Assembly: GCA_029548585.1 (NCBI GenBank)
Contig: JAKPNC010000229.1
Coordinates: 1-18,046, forward strand
Source: a bacterium
GTDB taxonomy: Bacteria > Ratteibacteria > UBA8468 > B48-G9 > JAFGKM01
Direction: 5' to 3'
Length of the DNA: 18,046 bases
In this document: positions 7,223 to 15,417 of the stretch, one piece after another
Layout: every line of letters starts with the position of its first letter
How positions within the stretch are numbered: the stretch's first letter is position 1
The notes under the pieces: generated by a model
Database searches by the model: none
Told to the model about the DNA's origin: nothing
What the model saw: the letters and a program-made list of their open reading frames with translations, nothing else
Position numbers and translations under genes: made by a program

Positions 7223-7768
7223 TCAATTGCTTTTATGACGGCTTATCCTGCCATGCCGCCCTTTCATTTTCTCAACCTCCGCACCGAACTTTTCCATGAG
7301 AACCTTTTTAAGTTCATCGAGAGATTGTGAAATAACCTTGGTTCCCGAGAAGACAGGCATGAAATTGGTGTCGCCGTTCCACCTGGGCACGACGTGAAAA
7401 TGCATGTGGTCTTCAAGGCCTGCTCCCGCCGCCTTCCCGAAATTGAGGCCGACGTTGAAACCCTCCGCTTTAAACTTCCTTCTGAGAAAACCCATGGCTG
7501 CCTTGACAATCAAAAGGCATTCCGACTCTTCGTCGGGAGACAGACTGTCAAGGCTCTTTACGTGCCTGTTTGGGACCACCATCAAATGTCCGTTGTTGTA
7601 GGGATAAAGGTTGAGAATGGCAAAAGCATGCCTGCCCCTGTAAAAGACAAGGTTCTCCCCCCCATCTGATCTGAGGGCGGCGCAGAGGAAACACCCTTTC
7701 TTCCGGACGCCGCCCACGTAACCGATGCGCCATGGCGCCCAAATTATATTTCTTTTTTCATTTCCCAT
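7223..7768 (-). CDS. HIT-family protein, Ap4A phosphorylase-like
   Basis: The 181-residue protein carries the HIT catalytic signature HMHFHVVPRWNGDTNFMPV, whose middle His is the nucleotidyl acceptor in this family, and the N-terminal IWAPWR plus CFLC pair typical of bacterial HIT proteins related to diadenosine tetraphosphate phosphorylases. LNLYPYNNGHLMVVPNRHV in the middle is the conserved substrate-side strand. GGAGAAG lies before the ATG at 7766-7768, which overlaps the 3' end of the upstream nucleotidyltransferase gene by 11 bases. The likely activity is hydrolysis or phosphorolysis of dinucleoside polyphosphates in the cytoplasm; the exact substrate cannot be read from sequence. It is clearly different from the shorter HinT-type protein at 13246-13584. 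Confidence 0.92.
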   Translation of the reverse strand: MGNEKRNIIWAPWRIGYVGGVRKKGCFLCAALRSDGGENLVFYRGRHAFAILNLYPYNNGHLMVVPNRHVKSLDSLSPDEESECLLIVKAAMGFLRRKFKAEGFNVGLNFGKAAGAGLEDHMHFHVVPRWNGDTNFMPVFSGTKVISQSLDELKKVLMEKFGAEVEKMKGRHGRISRHKSN

Positions 7769-9164
7769 TTTTTTCTTCTCCCGTTACGGACGTGAGAATA
7801 TCTTCTTTCTTATCCTTCATGTACCTTGTCAGCGGCCTCTTTTTGTTTTCTATAAGTCCTTCCATCACCATGTTTTCGAGGTAATCCTTTACAAGGCCGA
7901 CAATTCTGCCGGTCCCGAGGCCGAAGATCTCCATTATCCGATGGCCGTCAACGGCAAGCCTGAAAGAGGAAAGCCTGTCTTTCCTGTTAAGCTCCAGTGC
8001 CCTTCTTTCAAGAGCTTCCAGCTGTCCGACCGCTATGGCTATCCTTCCGGCATTGCTGCTCGTGATATCGGCCTTGGCAAGGGTAAAAAGCGGCTTCAGG
8101 TTTTTGCCGGTCTCCTTTACAAACCTGCGCAGGGCGCTGTCGGTAGGATTCTCTTTCGCAAGAAGGTGCGGCCTCAGGTGGTACCTTATGAGAAACCCCA
8201 TGTACCTTGAATGTTCTTCCGAGATCCTTAGCCTCCTGCAAATATTGTAGGTCATCCTTTCTCCCACAAACTCGTGCCTGTGGAAGCTCACCTTCCCTCT
8301 CTCCTCCCTGTAAGTTTTCGGCTTGCCGATATCATGAAGGAGAGCCGCCATCTTAAGGTATGAATTCCTGGTATGCAGGCTTACATTGTCCATCACCTTC
8401 AGGGTATGAGGAAAAAGCTCCTTGCAGTTTTCGGAAGACTGGCTTTTAAGGGCGTGGACCTCAGGGAGAATCGTTTCCAGGACTCCAACCGAGTCCATCA
8501 GAAGGAGTCCCCTGGAGGGCACCCTCATTTCTAAAATCTTCACCAGTTCGTCTGCAATCCTCTCGCTGCTGACGATCCTCAGCCTGTGAACGTTCTTCCT
8601 CATCCCTTCCATCGTGGCATCTTCGACCGTAAAATTAAGCCTTGATGCAAATCTTATGCCCCTCAGGATTCTCAAGGGATCGTCGTAGAATGTAATGGAA
8701 GGCTCCACAGGAGTCCTGAGTATACCGTTGCGGAGATCCTGCCTGCCGGAAAAGTAATCCAGTCTCTCGCCGGTAAGGAGGCTCTCGGCCATGGCGTTTA
8801 TCGTGAAATCCCTTCTCGAACAATCCTCCATGATTGTAGCCTTCTCAACGAAGGGTTTTCTCGAATCATCGGGGTAGCTCTCTTTCCTGGCTGTTGCAAA
8901 TTCCGTTTTCACTCCCCCGGTTTCAACCATTGCCGTTCCGAACCTGCCGTAAAAAACCGGGGCAGGAAGTCCGTATTCCGCGGAAAACCCCCGTGCAAAG
9001 GAGAGAGCGTCGCTCTCCATTACAACATCGATGTCCCTGCTTTTCTTCCTTAGCATCCGGTCCCTTATGAAACCTCCAACCAGGTATACCTGCAAGTTTT
9101 TTTTCCGGGCGTAACGGCCGAGCATGTCCAGGATTTCATCCGGATCGCATCCCTTATTTTTCAT
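7758..9164 (-). CDS. CCA tRNA nucleotidyltransferase / poly(A) polymerase family protein with HD domain
   Basis: This class II nucleotidyltransferase either repairs tRNA CCA ends or adds A tails. In the 468-residue protein, VYLVGGFIRDRML (26-38) is the nucleotide-binding motif, RDIDVVM holds the two metal-binding Asp (44 and 46), RRDFTINAMA (117-126) and DDPLRILRGIRFASRL (161-176) form the neck and base-recognition region. A C-terminal HD phosphohydrolase domain starts around residue 250, with LLHDIGKPK (His277, Asp278) and HRHEFVG. The length and HD domain fit CCA enzymes of many Gram-negative and Gram-positive lineages as well as PcnB-like enzymes, so I do not choose cca or pcnB. The ATG overlaps the stop of the upstream unknown gene as ATGA, and the 3' end overlaps the HIT gene by 11 bases, indicating coupled translation. 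Confidence 0.92.
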   Translation of the reverse strand: MKNKGCDPDEILDMLGRYARKKNLQVYLVGGFIRDRMLRKKSRDIDVVMESDALSFARGFSAEYGLPAPVFYGRFGTAMVETGGVKTEFATARKESYPDDSRKPFVEKATIMEDCSRRDFTINAMAESLLTGERLDYFSGRQDLRNGILRTPVEPSITFYDDPLRILRGIRFASRLNFTVEDATMEGMRKNVHRLRIVSSERIADELVKILEMRVPSRGLLLMDSVGVLETILPEVHALKSQSSENCKELFPHTLKVMDNVSLHTRNSYLKMAALLHDIGKPKTYREERGKVSFHRHEFVGERMTYNICRRLRISEEHSRYMGFLIRYHLRPHLLAKENPTDSALRRFVKETGKNLKPLFTLAKADITSSNAGRIAIAVGQLEALERRALELNRKDRLSSFRLAVDGHRIMEIFGLGTGRIVGLVKDYLENMVMEGLIENKKRPLTRYMKDKKEDILTSVTGEEKNGK

Positions 9165-9496
9165 TTTTCAAGTCCCACCTTCATCCCGTCTATTTCAGAC
9201 AAATATATGGCTGTTCCCCTGATGAGCCTGGCCAGGGGCTTCTTGCTCAGGGAATCGAGAGCGACAACCAGGCTTTTCTGCAGGATAAAATTCTTTCCTG
9301 ATTTCACGTATCCCTCGTTTCTGCCGGTTATAATTGCGCCTATGTAACCATTTTCGGATTTAAAAAGCCTTGCCAGGGCAGGCATGGAGGAAAATGATCC
9401 GAAATTCCCGGAAACCGTGCATGTCCTGTACCTGCGGGAGACTAAAAGTTCGTCCCTGAGCCTGAGGGACCTCACATCAACGGCCCTTTCTCCCAT
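9161..9496 (-). CDS. Unknown small protein coupled to the nucleotidyltransferase gene
   Basis: I do not recognise this 111-residue protein. It starts MGERAVDVRSLRLRDEL and contains SGNFGSFSSMPALARLF, a central stretch GYIGAIITGRNEGYV, and KPLARLIRGTAIYLSEI near the end. It has no clear signal peptide or membrane segment. The start at 9494-9496 is preferred because GGAGGGA lies seven bases upstream; the frame is open upstream to an ATG at 9550 whose AAGGGG abuts the codon without spacing. Its TGA overlaps the ATG of the nucleotidyltransferase gene (ATGA), which supports it being a real translated gene. It is probably cytoplasmic; function is unknown. Confidence 0.6.
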   Translation of the reverse strand: MGERAVDVRSLRLRDELLVSRRYRTCTVSGNFGSFSSMPALARLFKSENGYIGAIITGRNEGYVKSGKNFILQKSLVVALDSLSKKPLARLIRGTAIYLSEIDGMKVGLEK

Positions 9497-9522
9497 GAAT
9501 CCGTCCCTCCGCTTTATCCACT

Positions 9523-9849
9523 TCACCTGTCCTTCACCTGTTGTATACATCCCCTTACCACCGGTCTAAAAGAAAAAAAATTCATGCATGCCCTGTATGA
9601 AATGTCTTCAGCAAACCTTTTCAGCATGAAGCTCCTGTCCTGACATGAATCCTGAAAGATGAGAAATGGGAAGGACAAAACCTTATCCCGGACTTCTTTC
9701 CCTTCCGCTCCATATACTCTTTTTTCAAGGAGTACTATGGTCCCGGGGATTTGATTGTCTCCGGCATCCCTGAGATAAAGCATTCTATGAGAACGGGATT
9801 TCTTGAAAAGAAAGCCTTCCCTGATAAAAGGGAGAGTCCCGTATTCCAT
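9523..9849 (-). CDS. Doubtful 108-residue ORF, first in the leftward block
   Basis: An open frame beginning MEYGTLPFIREGFLFKKS and ending RGCIQQVKDR. No family is recognised. A ribosome-binding site is not well placed for its ATG: AAGG lies about 18 bases upstream and is better spaced for another ATG at 9858-9860, whose frame closes after about 39 codons. It overlaps the longer form of the next frame by 28 bases. It is the only protein-coding candidate between 9497 and the promoter gap; if it is not real, 9497-9937 (about 440 bases) is leader or noncoding DNA in which I recognise no known RNA. Confidence 0.3.
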   Translation of the reverse strand: MEYGTLPFIREGFLFKKSRSHRMLYLRDAGDNQIPGTIVLLEKRVYGAEGKEVRDKVLSFPFLIFQDSCQDRSFMLKRFAEDISYRACMNFFSFRPVVRGCIQQVKDR

Positions 9850-9937
9850 TTCAATGACATAAAGTTTACCTTACTTGACATTATAGTACAAATAAAATAA
9901 AATAGATGAACGAAAAGCGTAAGGAGGTATCTTTTAG
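9850..9937. promoter_or_regulatory. Divergent intergenic region between the two gene blocks
   Basis: This 88-base AT-rich gap is the only point in the window from which transcription can leave in both directions. The plus strand holds a near-consensus sigma-70 promoter for nusA. The minus strand holds a perfect TATAAT at 9880-9885 that overlaps the nusA spacer, but the hexamer 17 bases before it (CATCTA) is a poor -35, so a leftward promoter is only a candidate. Confidence 0.6.
9875..9903 (+). promoter_or_regulatory. Sigma-70 promoter of the nusA-infB block
   Basis: TTGACA at 9875-9880 (exact -35 consensus) is followed by a 17-base spacer and TAAAAT at 9898-9903 (one mismatch from TATAAT). 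Transcription should start near 9910, leaving a leader under 30 bases before nusA that contains the AAGGAGGT ribosome-binding site at 9921-9928. Confidence 0.75.
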
Positions 9938-11125
9938 ATGAAAAGTGAATTGATTGCTCTTCTCAACTACTGGGAAAAAGAGAAAGGGATCGACAGGAGT
10001 TTCCTCATAAGCGCCCTTGAGAACGGGCTCCTGACGGTTTACCGGAAAAAAGCCGGGCTGGACAACGCCGTCAGCATAAAGATTGATCCCGAATCAGGCG
10101 ACATGCTCTTCCTTAACGAAGCGGGAGAACAGATACCTCCTCCCATCTTCCAGTGGCAGAGGATAGCCGCCCAGACTGCAAGGCAGGTTATTATCCAGAA
10201 GCTGAGGGAAGCCGAAAAGAATACCATATACCACGAGTTCAAGCAGGAAGAGGGAACCATAATCAGCGGCAAGGTAGAGAGATTCGAGGATAATAACATA
10301 GTTATATCCCTCAACAAAACAGAGGCCCTCCTTCCTCAGCATCACAGGCTTTTCAACGATCATTTCAAGAGGGGCGACCACCTGAAAGCCTATCTTCTTG
10401 AGGTCAGGAAACCAAACAAGGGTTACTACCAGCTGATAGTATCGAGAACCCACCCGGAGTTTGTCAGGAAACTTATAGAGCTCGAGATTCCCGAGATACA
10501 GGAAGGTATAATAACGGTCAAGGAAGTGGCAAGGTTTCCGGGGGACCTGACAAAGATAGCCGTTCACAGCAGCGAAAAAAATATAGATCCCGTCGGAACA
10601 TGTATCGGAGACAAGGCGATAAGGATAAAGAATATAACCAGGGAACTCAACGGTGAAAAGATTGAGATTATCCTCTGGAGCGAAAAGACGGAAAAATTCA
10701 TTGTTAATTCGCTTAGTCCGGCTGTCTGCAAGAAAGTGATCCTTAACGAGGCCAGGAAAATAGCATCGGTGATAGTTGAAGATGCCCAGATTTTCCTTGC
10801 CATAGGAAAGAAGGGACAAAATGTCAGGCTTGCTTCAAAACTTACAGGCTGGGACATAAGGGCTTTCAGGGAGTCTGAATACAACAGCGACAGGCGGCCC
10901 GCAACCATGGCCGTTGATGGGATTGACGAAAAAACGGCTACCGAGCTTGCAAAGTACGGTTTCAGCTCCATATTATCCATAGCTGAAGCAGACATCGAGT
11001 CTTTGAAAAAAGTGTCAGGAATAGACGATGAAAAAGCCATGGAGCTGATAGATAAGGCAAAAAAGCACATGGCAAAGCAAGATAAGGGAGAAAATGAGAG
11101 TATACCAGATAGCAAAAAAGTATGA
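9938..11125 (+). CDS. nusA: Transcription termination/antitermination protein NusA
   Basis: NusA binds RNA polymerase and nascent RNA to control pausing, termination and antitermination. The 395-residue protein has the N-terminal polymerase-binding domain (start to about 105), an S1 domain (about 106-170, EEGTIISGKVERFEDNNIVI), two KH domains (REL-like start at EVARFPGDLTKIAVHS, then FLAIGKKGQNVRLASKLTGWDI) and a short C-terminal helix-hairpin-helix segment (IDEKTATELAKYGFSSI). The first KH loop reads GTCIGDKAIRIKNI rather than the usual GxRGxR pattern, so RNA contact there may differ. AAGGAGGT ten bases before the ATG fixes the start. It is the first gene of the rightward block; rimP, the usual upstream neighbour, is absent. 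It overlaps infB by 32 bases. Confidence 0.96.
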   Translation: MKSELIALLNYWEKEKGIDRSFLISALENGLLTVYRKKAGLDNAVSIKIDPESGDMLFLNEAGEQIPPPIFQWQRIAAQTARQVIIQKLREAEKNTIYHEFKQEEGTIISGKVERFEDNNIVISLNKTEALLPQHHRLFNDHFKRGDHLKAYLLEVRKPNKGYYQLIVSRTHPEFVRKLIELEIPEIQEGIITVKEVARFPGDLTKIAVHSSEKNIDPVGTCIGDKAIRIKNITRELNGEKIEIILWSEKTEKFIVNSLSPAVCKKVILNEARKIASVIVEDAQIFLAIGKKGQNVRLASKLTGWDIRAFRESEYNSDRRPATMAVDGIDEKTATELAKYGFSSILSIAEADIESLKKVSGIDDEKAMELIDKAKKHMAKQDKGENESIPDSKKV

Positions 11126-13232
11126 CAGGGAAACCAGGGAGATCCTGGATATCCTTCAGAAGGCGGGTATAAGCAACAAGAAAAATGTAAGCGGACTGTC
11201 GGAGGAAGAAGAGAAGATAATCGCATCTCACTTTTCGAAGACGCGGAAACCTGAGCCGGCGCCTGTTAAAAAAACAAAACCTGCCGGGAAGGAAGAGCCG
11301 GAAAAGAAAGAACCCGCCAGGAAGAAAGAAGGACCGCATAAAAAGGAAGAGCCGGAAAAGAAGAAACCCGGAAAATCCAGGTCTCTTCCAGAGGAGACAA
11401 AAAAAGCTGAGGCTCCTGCTGTCAAAAAACCGGCACAAGCGGCTGAACCCGCCAAGGAGCCGGAAAAGAAGAAAGAAGAAGCGAAGCCTCCGGTAAAGAA
11501 GGTTGAAATAGAGGGAACTGAAAATATACGGATTCTTGCAGATAAACTTAAGGTCAATCCCACTGATATCATCAAACGCCTCTTTTCAATGGGGCTTATT
11601 GCAAACATCAACCAGTCCCCGGGAAGAGAAACGATAAAGGACATATGCAGCTTCTTCGGATACACCGCGGAAATAGTAAAGGCCGGAACTCCGGCTCCGG
11701 AAGCTCCCGTTGAAACTGCCGTCCTGGTTCCAAGGTCTCCCGTCGTTACCCTTATGGGCCACGTAGACCACGGCAAAACCACCATTCTCGACGCGATCAG
11801 AAAGAGCAGCATCGCCGACAAGGAATTCGGACAGATAACCCAGAAAATAGGCGCTTATAAGATAAAGCTTCCCCAGGGTTCCATCGTCTTCCTCGACACT
11901 CCCGGCCACGAGGCTTTTACAGCCATGAGGGCCAGGGGAGCGCTTGTTACAGATATTGTCATCCTGGTAGTTGCAGCCGACGACGGGATCAAGCCGCAGA
12001 CCATAGAGGCCATAAACCACGCGAAATCTGCCAAGGTCCCGATACTGGTTGCCCTTAACAAGGTTGACAAGCCCAACATAAATATTGACAGGGTAAAGAA
12101 ACAGCTTGCTGAACACGGGCTTTCCCCGGAAGATTGGGGAGGGGATACCGTTGTGGTCAATGTTGCCGCAATAAACGGAAGCGGAATCAAGGAACTTCTC
12201 GATATGGTCCTCCTCATGGGAGAAATGCTGGAATTGAAAGCCGACGCAACGGGTAAAGCCGAAGGCACCGTTATAGAATCTTTCATGGACAAGGCGAAGG
12301 GACCCATTACGACCGTCCTTATCCAGAAGGGCGAGATTAAACCGGGAGACGCCTTCATCGTAGGCAAAACTTTCGGCAAGGTAAGGGCGATGATGGACGA
12401 CTGGAACAATAAACTTTCCGTTGCAGGGCCTTCAACCCCTGTTGAAATACTCGGCACACAGGATATAACGAGCCCCGGAGACAGGTTCAGGGTCATGGAA
12501 TCTGAAAAGGAAGCCAGGAAAAAATCGGAAGAAATCAGGACGGGAACAGCCGGGAAGGTCTCAGAGATTAAGAAGATCACCCTCGAGGATCTATATGCCG
12601 AAATACAGAAGGGCGCGATACAGGAGATAAGGCTCATAATTAAAACGGATTACGTTGGCTCCATCGAGGCTATCAAGGACGTTATATCAAAGATCCCGGC
12701 CAGTGAGATAAAGATCTCCATACTCCATTCCGAGGCCGGCCCCATATCCGAATCCGATATACTTCTTGCTTCTGCTTCAAACGCGATAGTGATAGGATTC
12801 AACGTGCCCCTTACAAAAAACGTGGAGGATATCGCCCGCTCGGAAAAAGTAGAAGTCAGGACTTACAAGATAATATATGACCTGGCAGAGGACATGAAGA
12901 ATGCCGTCGAAGGCATGCTCCAGCCCGAGGAGAAGGAAGTCGTGGTAGGCCAGGCGCTTATAAAACAGGTCTTCCGGCTTTCTGACAATTCCGCCGTTGC
13001 CGGATGCATTGTGACGGAAGGAAAGATAGTCAGAAATTCCCCGGCACGGATAATAAGGGGCGGTTCGGTGATAATTGAAGGCAAGATAACAAGCCTGAAG
13101 AGGTTCAAGGAGAATGTCAGGGAAGTGAAATTGAACACCGAATGCGGAATAGGGATGGATAATTTCAACAACTTCGAGGAGCGGGACGTCATACAGTCAT
13201 TCATGAACGTCAAGGTCTCAAAGAAACTGTAG
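11094..13232 (+). CDS. infB: Translation initiation factor IF-2
   Basis: IF-2 is the GTPase that brings initiator tRNA to the ribosome. The 712-residue protein starts with the family's MRVYQIAKKY helix, then a charged Lys/Glu/Pro linker (about 50-140), a second IF2N domain (NIRILADKLKVNPTDIIKRLFSMG), and the G domain: GHVDHGKT at 222-229, FGQITQKIGAY (usually GGITQ), DTPGHEAFTAMRARGA from 268, NKVD at 322-325. Domains II to IV follow and end with GIGMDNFNNFEERDVIQSF near the C-terminus, as expected. AAGGGAG lies just before the ATG, which sits inside the end of nusA. The stop is TAG at the normal family end. ylxR and rbfA, common neighbours, are not here; hinT follows after 13 bases. Confidence 0.97.
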   Translation: MRVYQIAKKYDRETREILDILQKAGISNKKNVSGLSEEEEKIIASHFSKTRKPEPAPVKKTKPAGKEEPEKKEPARKKEGPHKKEEPEKKKPGKSRSLPEETKKAEAPAVKKPAQAAEPAKEPEKKKEEAKPPVKKVEIEGTENIRILADKLKVNPTDIIKRLFSMGLIANINQSPGRETIKDICSFFGYTAEIVKAGTPAPEAPVETAVLVPRSPVVTLMGHVDHGKTTILDAIRKSSIADKEFGQITQKIGAYKIKLPQGSIVFLDTPGHEAFTAMRARGALVTDIVILVVAADDGIKPQTIEAINHAKSAKVPILVALNKVDKPNINIDRVKKQLAEHGLSPEDWGGDTVVVNVAAINGSGIKELLDMVLLMGEMLELKADATGKAEGTVIESFMDKAKGPITTVLIQKGEIKPGDAFIVGKTFGKVRAMMDDWNNKLSVAGPSTPVEILGTQDITSPGDRFRVMESEKEARKKSEEIRTGTAGKVSEIKKITLEDLYAEIQKGAIQEIRLIIKTDYVGSIEAIKDVISKIPASEIKISILHSEAGPISESDILLASASNAIVIGFNVPLTKNVEDIARSEKVEVRTYKIIYDLAEDMKNAVEGMLQPEEKEVVVGQALIKQVFRLSDNSAVAGCIVTEGKIVRNSPARIIRGGSVIIEGKITSLKRFKENVREVKLNTECGIGMDNFNNFEERDVIQSFMNVKVSKKL
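11295..11470 (+). repeat. Repeated coding motif in the IF-2 linker
   Basis: The 14-mer GAGCCGGAAAAGAA occurs three times in the same frame at 11295-11308, 11349-11362 and 11457-11470, encoding EPEKK each time within a low-complexity Lys/Glu/Pro linker. Such linkers vary in length between relatives and probably expand by slippage or unequal recombination. Confidence 0.8.
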
Positions 13233-13245
13233 CCCGGAGAAGAGG

Positions 13246-13584
13246 ATGGAAGACTGTATTTTCTGCAAGATGGTTAAGGGGGAAATCCCCTGCAGGAAGG
13301 TTTACGAAGACACCGGTTTTCTCGCCTTTTTGGACATCAATCCCCAGGCGCCCGTCCATGTGCTGGTCATACCCAAGAAACACGTGGCGCGCCTGTCTGA
13401 AACCGGGGACAGAGAACTCCTCGGTTCCCTTCTTTCCATTGCCTCCGCCATAGCGGAAAGGGAAAACATCTCGGGAAAAGGTTACAGGATAGTAATAAAC
13501 ACCGGCAGAGAGGCCGGGCAGACGGTAGACCACATACACCTGCACCTTCTTGGCGGAAGAAAAATGAACTGGCCCCCAGGTTAG
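13246..13584 (+). CDS. hinT: HIT-family purine nucleoside phosphoramidase (HinT type)
   Basis: HinT proteins hydrolyse purine nucleoside phosphoramidates and aminoacyl adenylates. The 112-residue protein has the full-length HinT layout: CIFCKMVKGEIPC near the start, EDTGFLAFLDINPQAPVHVL, IPKKHVARL, and the catalytic triad motif DHIHLHLLGGR followed by the usual ending with WPP. GGAGA precedes the ATG at 13246. It follows infB by 13 bases and precedes kdsA by 23, so it is inside the same transcription unit. The stop is TAG at the expected family end, which shows TAG acts as a normal terminator in this genome. Confidence 0.94.
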   Translation: MEDCIFCKMVKGEIPCRKVYEDTGFLAFLDINPQAPVHVLVIPKKHVARLSETGDRELLGSLLSIASAIAERENISGKGYRIVINTGREAGQTVDHIHLHLLGGRKMNWPPG

Positions 13585-13607
13585 CACTTTCAGGGGGAAT
13601 TTTATCC

Positions 13608-14426
13608 ATGGTCAGAAAAATCAGGATTGGAAACATAGAGATAGGGACGGGGATCTTCTGCCTCATGGCGGGCCCCTGCGTCATAGAGGATGAAAAAACT
13701 CTTCTCAGGAGCGCGGAATTTCTAAAGAGGATATGCTCCGATGAATCGGTTCCTCTCATCTTCAAATCATCTTTCGACAAGGCCAACAGGACATCCATCG
13801 GCTCATACAGAGGTCCGGGCATGGAGAAAGGACTCGAGATGCTGATGAAGGTTAAAGAGACTTTCGGAATACCGGTTGTCACAGATATACACTCTTCAAG
13901 CCAGGTAAAACCCGTCAGCAGGGTTGCTGACATAATACAGGTACCTGCCTTCCTCTGCCGGCAGACTGATCTCCTTGTTGAAAGCGGCATGTCGGGCAAG
14001 CCTGTGAACATAAAGAAAGGGCAGTTTCTTTCACCGTGGGATGCGAAAAATATGATAGAGAAGGTCGTCTCCACGGGTAACAGGAATGTCATAATCACCG
14101 AGAGAGGAACAACCTTCGGATATAACAACCTTGTAACGGATTTCAGATCCCTGCCCATCATGAGAAGCTTCGGGTATCCCGTTTTCTACGACGCAACCCA
14201 CAGCGTTCAGGAACCTGGAAAACTCGGGGGTGCTTCCGGAGGAAACAGGGAATATGTGCCGTTTCTTGCAAAGGCGGCGGTTGCGGTCGGGTGCGACGGG
14301 CTTTTCATGGAAGTCCACCCTGAGCCCGAAAAGGCGCTTTCAGACGGGCCCAACATGCTAAGGCTTTCTGATGTAAAAAAGCTTCTCCGACAGCTGAAAG
14401 AGATACATTATGCTTCCAGAAAATAA
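13608..14426 (+). CDS. kdsA: 3-deoxy-8-phosphooctulonate synthase (Kdo-8-phosphate synthase)
   Basis: KdsA condenses arabinose 5-phosphate with phosphoenolpyruvate to Kdo-8-phosphate, the committed step to the LPS inner-core sugar. The 272-residue TIM-barrel protein shows MAGPCVIED (20-28), FKSSFDKANRTSIGSYRGPG, VVTDIHSSSQV, QVPAFLCRQTDLL, NIKKGQFLSPWD, ITERGTTFGYNNLV, FYDATHSVQEPG and EVHPEPEKALSDGPN. Cys24 in AGPC is the residue that marks the metal-dependent class (as in Aquifex); the metal-independent E. coli type has Asn there. The ATG has an AGGGGGA site upstream. Its 3' end overlaps kdsD by 17 bases, so the substrate-making enzyme is translationally linked. Confidence 0.96.
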   Translation: MVRKIRIGNIEIGTGIFCLMAGPCVIEDEKTLLRSAEFLKRICSDESVPLIFKSSFDKANRTSIGSYRGPGMEKGLEMLMKVKETFGIPVVTDIHSSSQVKPVSRVADIIQVPAFLCRQTDLLVESGMSGKPVNIKKGQFLSPWDAKNMIEKVVSTGNRNVIITERGTTFGYNNLVTDFRSLPIMRSFGYPVFYDATHSVQEPGKLGGASGGNREYVPFLAKAAVAVGCDGLFMEVHPEPEKALSDGPNMLRLSDVKKLLRQLKEIHYASRK

Positions 14427-15405
14427 AAAACTTGATCTTCTTGAACACGGACGCAGGGTGATAGAAATCGAGCGGGAGAACCTGGAAAACCTGGCCACCA
14501 GGCTCGGGGATACCTTTATCTGCGCCGTCCGGCAGATATGCGAGAGCAGCGGCAAGGTCATAATAACAGGAATAGGAAAGAGCGGGATAATCGGCAGAAA
14601 AATTGCTGCCACCCTTGCCAGCATAGGGACGCCTTCCCTCTTCCTTCATCCGGGCGAAGCCGTGCACGGGGACCTGGGAATGGTCTCTAAAAACGACACC
14701 GTAATAATAATTTCCAACAGCGGTGAAACTGAAGAAATAATCAGGATAATGCCTTCCATTAAAAAGATAGGAGCAAGGATAATATCCTTCACCTGCTCGG
14801 AATCATCCTGCATCGGCTCCCAGAGCGATATAGCGATAGCCACCGGCAAGATAGAGGAAGCGGACAGCTTCGGCATAATACCCACTTCAAGCACCACCTG
14901 CGCGCTTGTTCTCGGGGACGCACTCGCCCTTGCCCTGATGGCTGCAAAGGGAATTCAGAAGGAAGAATTTGCATTTTACCACCCCGGTGGAAATCTCGGC
15001 AAAAGGCTCATGCTCAAGGTCAGGGACGTCATGCAGACAGGAGAACTCATTCCCATTGTTGGCATGGACTCATCACTCAGGGAAGCGATAGAGGAAATAA
15101 ATTCCAAGAATACCGGACTGACCCTCGTGGCGGACGGCAGGGGAGTCGTCAGGGGCATCCTCACGGACGGTGACATAAGAAGGCACCTTCACAACAACCC
15201 TGACATAACCAAAAGCCTGACCCGGGACTGCATGACCGGCAACCCCATGACCATAGACGAGAACAGCCTTGCCATAAAGGCCCTTTCCATGATGGAGGAA
15301 AAAGAGATTACGTGCCTGGTTATCCTCAACTCCGACAAAACGGCAAGGGGAATTGTTCACCTTCACGACTTACTTGGAAAAAAGGATTTCAAGGCCGAAT
15401 ACTGA
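14410..15405 (+). CDS. kdsD: D-arabinose 5-phosphate isomerase
   Basis: This enzyme isomerises ribulose 5-phosphate to arabinose 5-phosphate, the KdsA substrate. The 331-residue protein has an N-terminal SIS domain (about 40-180) with ITGIGKSGIIGRKIAATLAS, LHPGEAVHGDLGMV, ISNSGETEE and PTSSTTCALVLGDALA, then a linker FYHPGGNLGKRL and two CBS domains (VRDVMQTGELIPIV and TRDCMTGNPMTIDEN). KpsF and KdsD cannot be separated by sequence alone; a position between kdsA and kdsC argues for the core LPS pathway. The ATG is inside the end of kdsA. The gene is of normal length and all key motifs are present. Confidence 0.95.
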   Translation: MLPENKKLDLLEHGRRVIEIERENLENLATRLGDTFICAVRQICESSGKVIITGIGKSGIIGRKIAATLASIGTPSLFLHPGEAVHGDLGMVSKNDTVIIISNSGETEEIIRIMPSIKKIGARIISFTCSESSCIGSQSDIAIATGKIEEADSFGIIPTSSTTCALVLGDALALALMAAKGIQKEEFAFYHPGGNLGKRLMLKVRDVMQTGELIPIVGMDSSLREAIEEINSKNTGLTLVADGRGVVRGILTDGDIRRHLHNNPDITKSLTRDCMTGNPMTIDENSLAIKALSMMEEKEITCLVILNSDKTARGIVHLHDLLGKKDFKAEY

Positions 15406-15417
15406 CCGGGCAGCCCA

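Noticed and set aside
9523..9550. The 108- and 129-codon frames as one gene broken by a frameshift.
   Set aside because: Neither half matches a common family that would show continuity, and the downstream frame has its own good ribosome-binding site at 9494-9496.
10039..11438. Long minus-strand frames opposite nusA and infB, including hydrophobic ones that resemble membrane proteins.
   Set aside because: They are antisense to NusA and the Lys/Glu-rich IF-2 linker; the Phe/Leu-rich look arises from reading AAG/GAA codons backwards.
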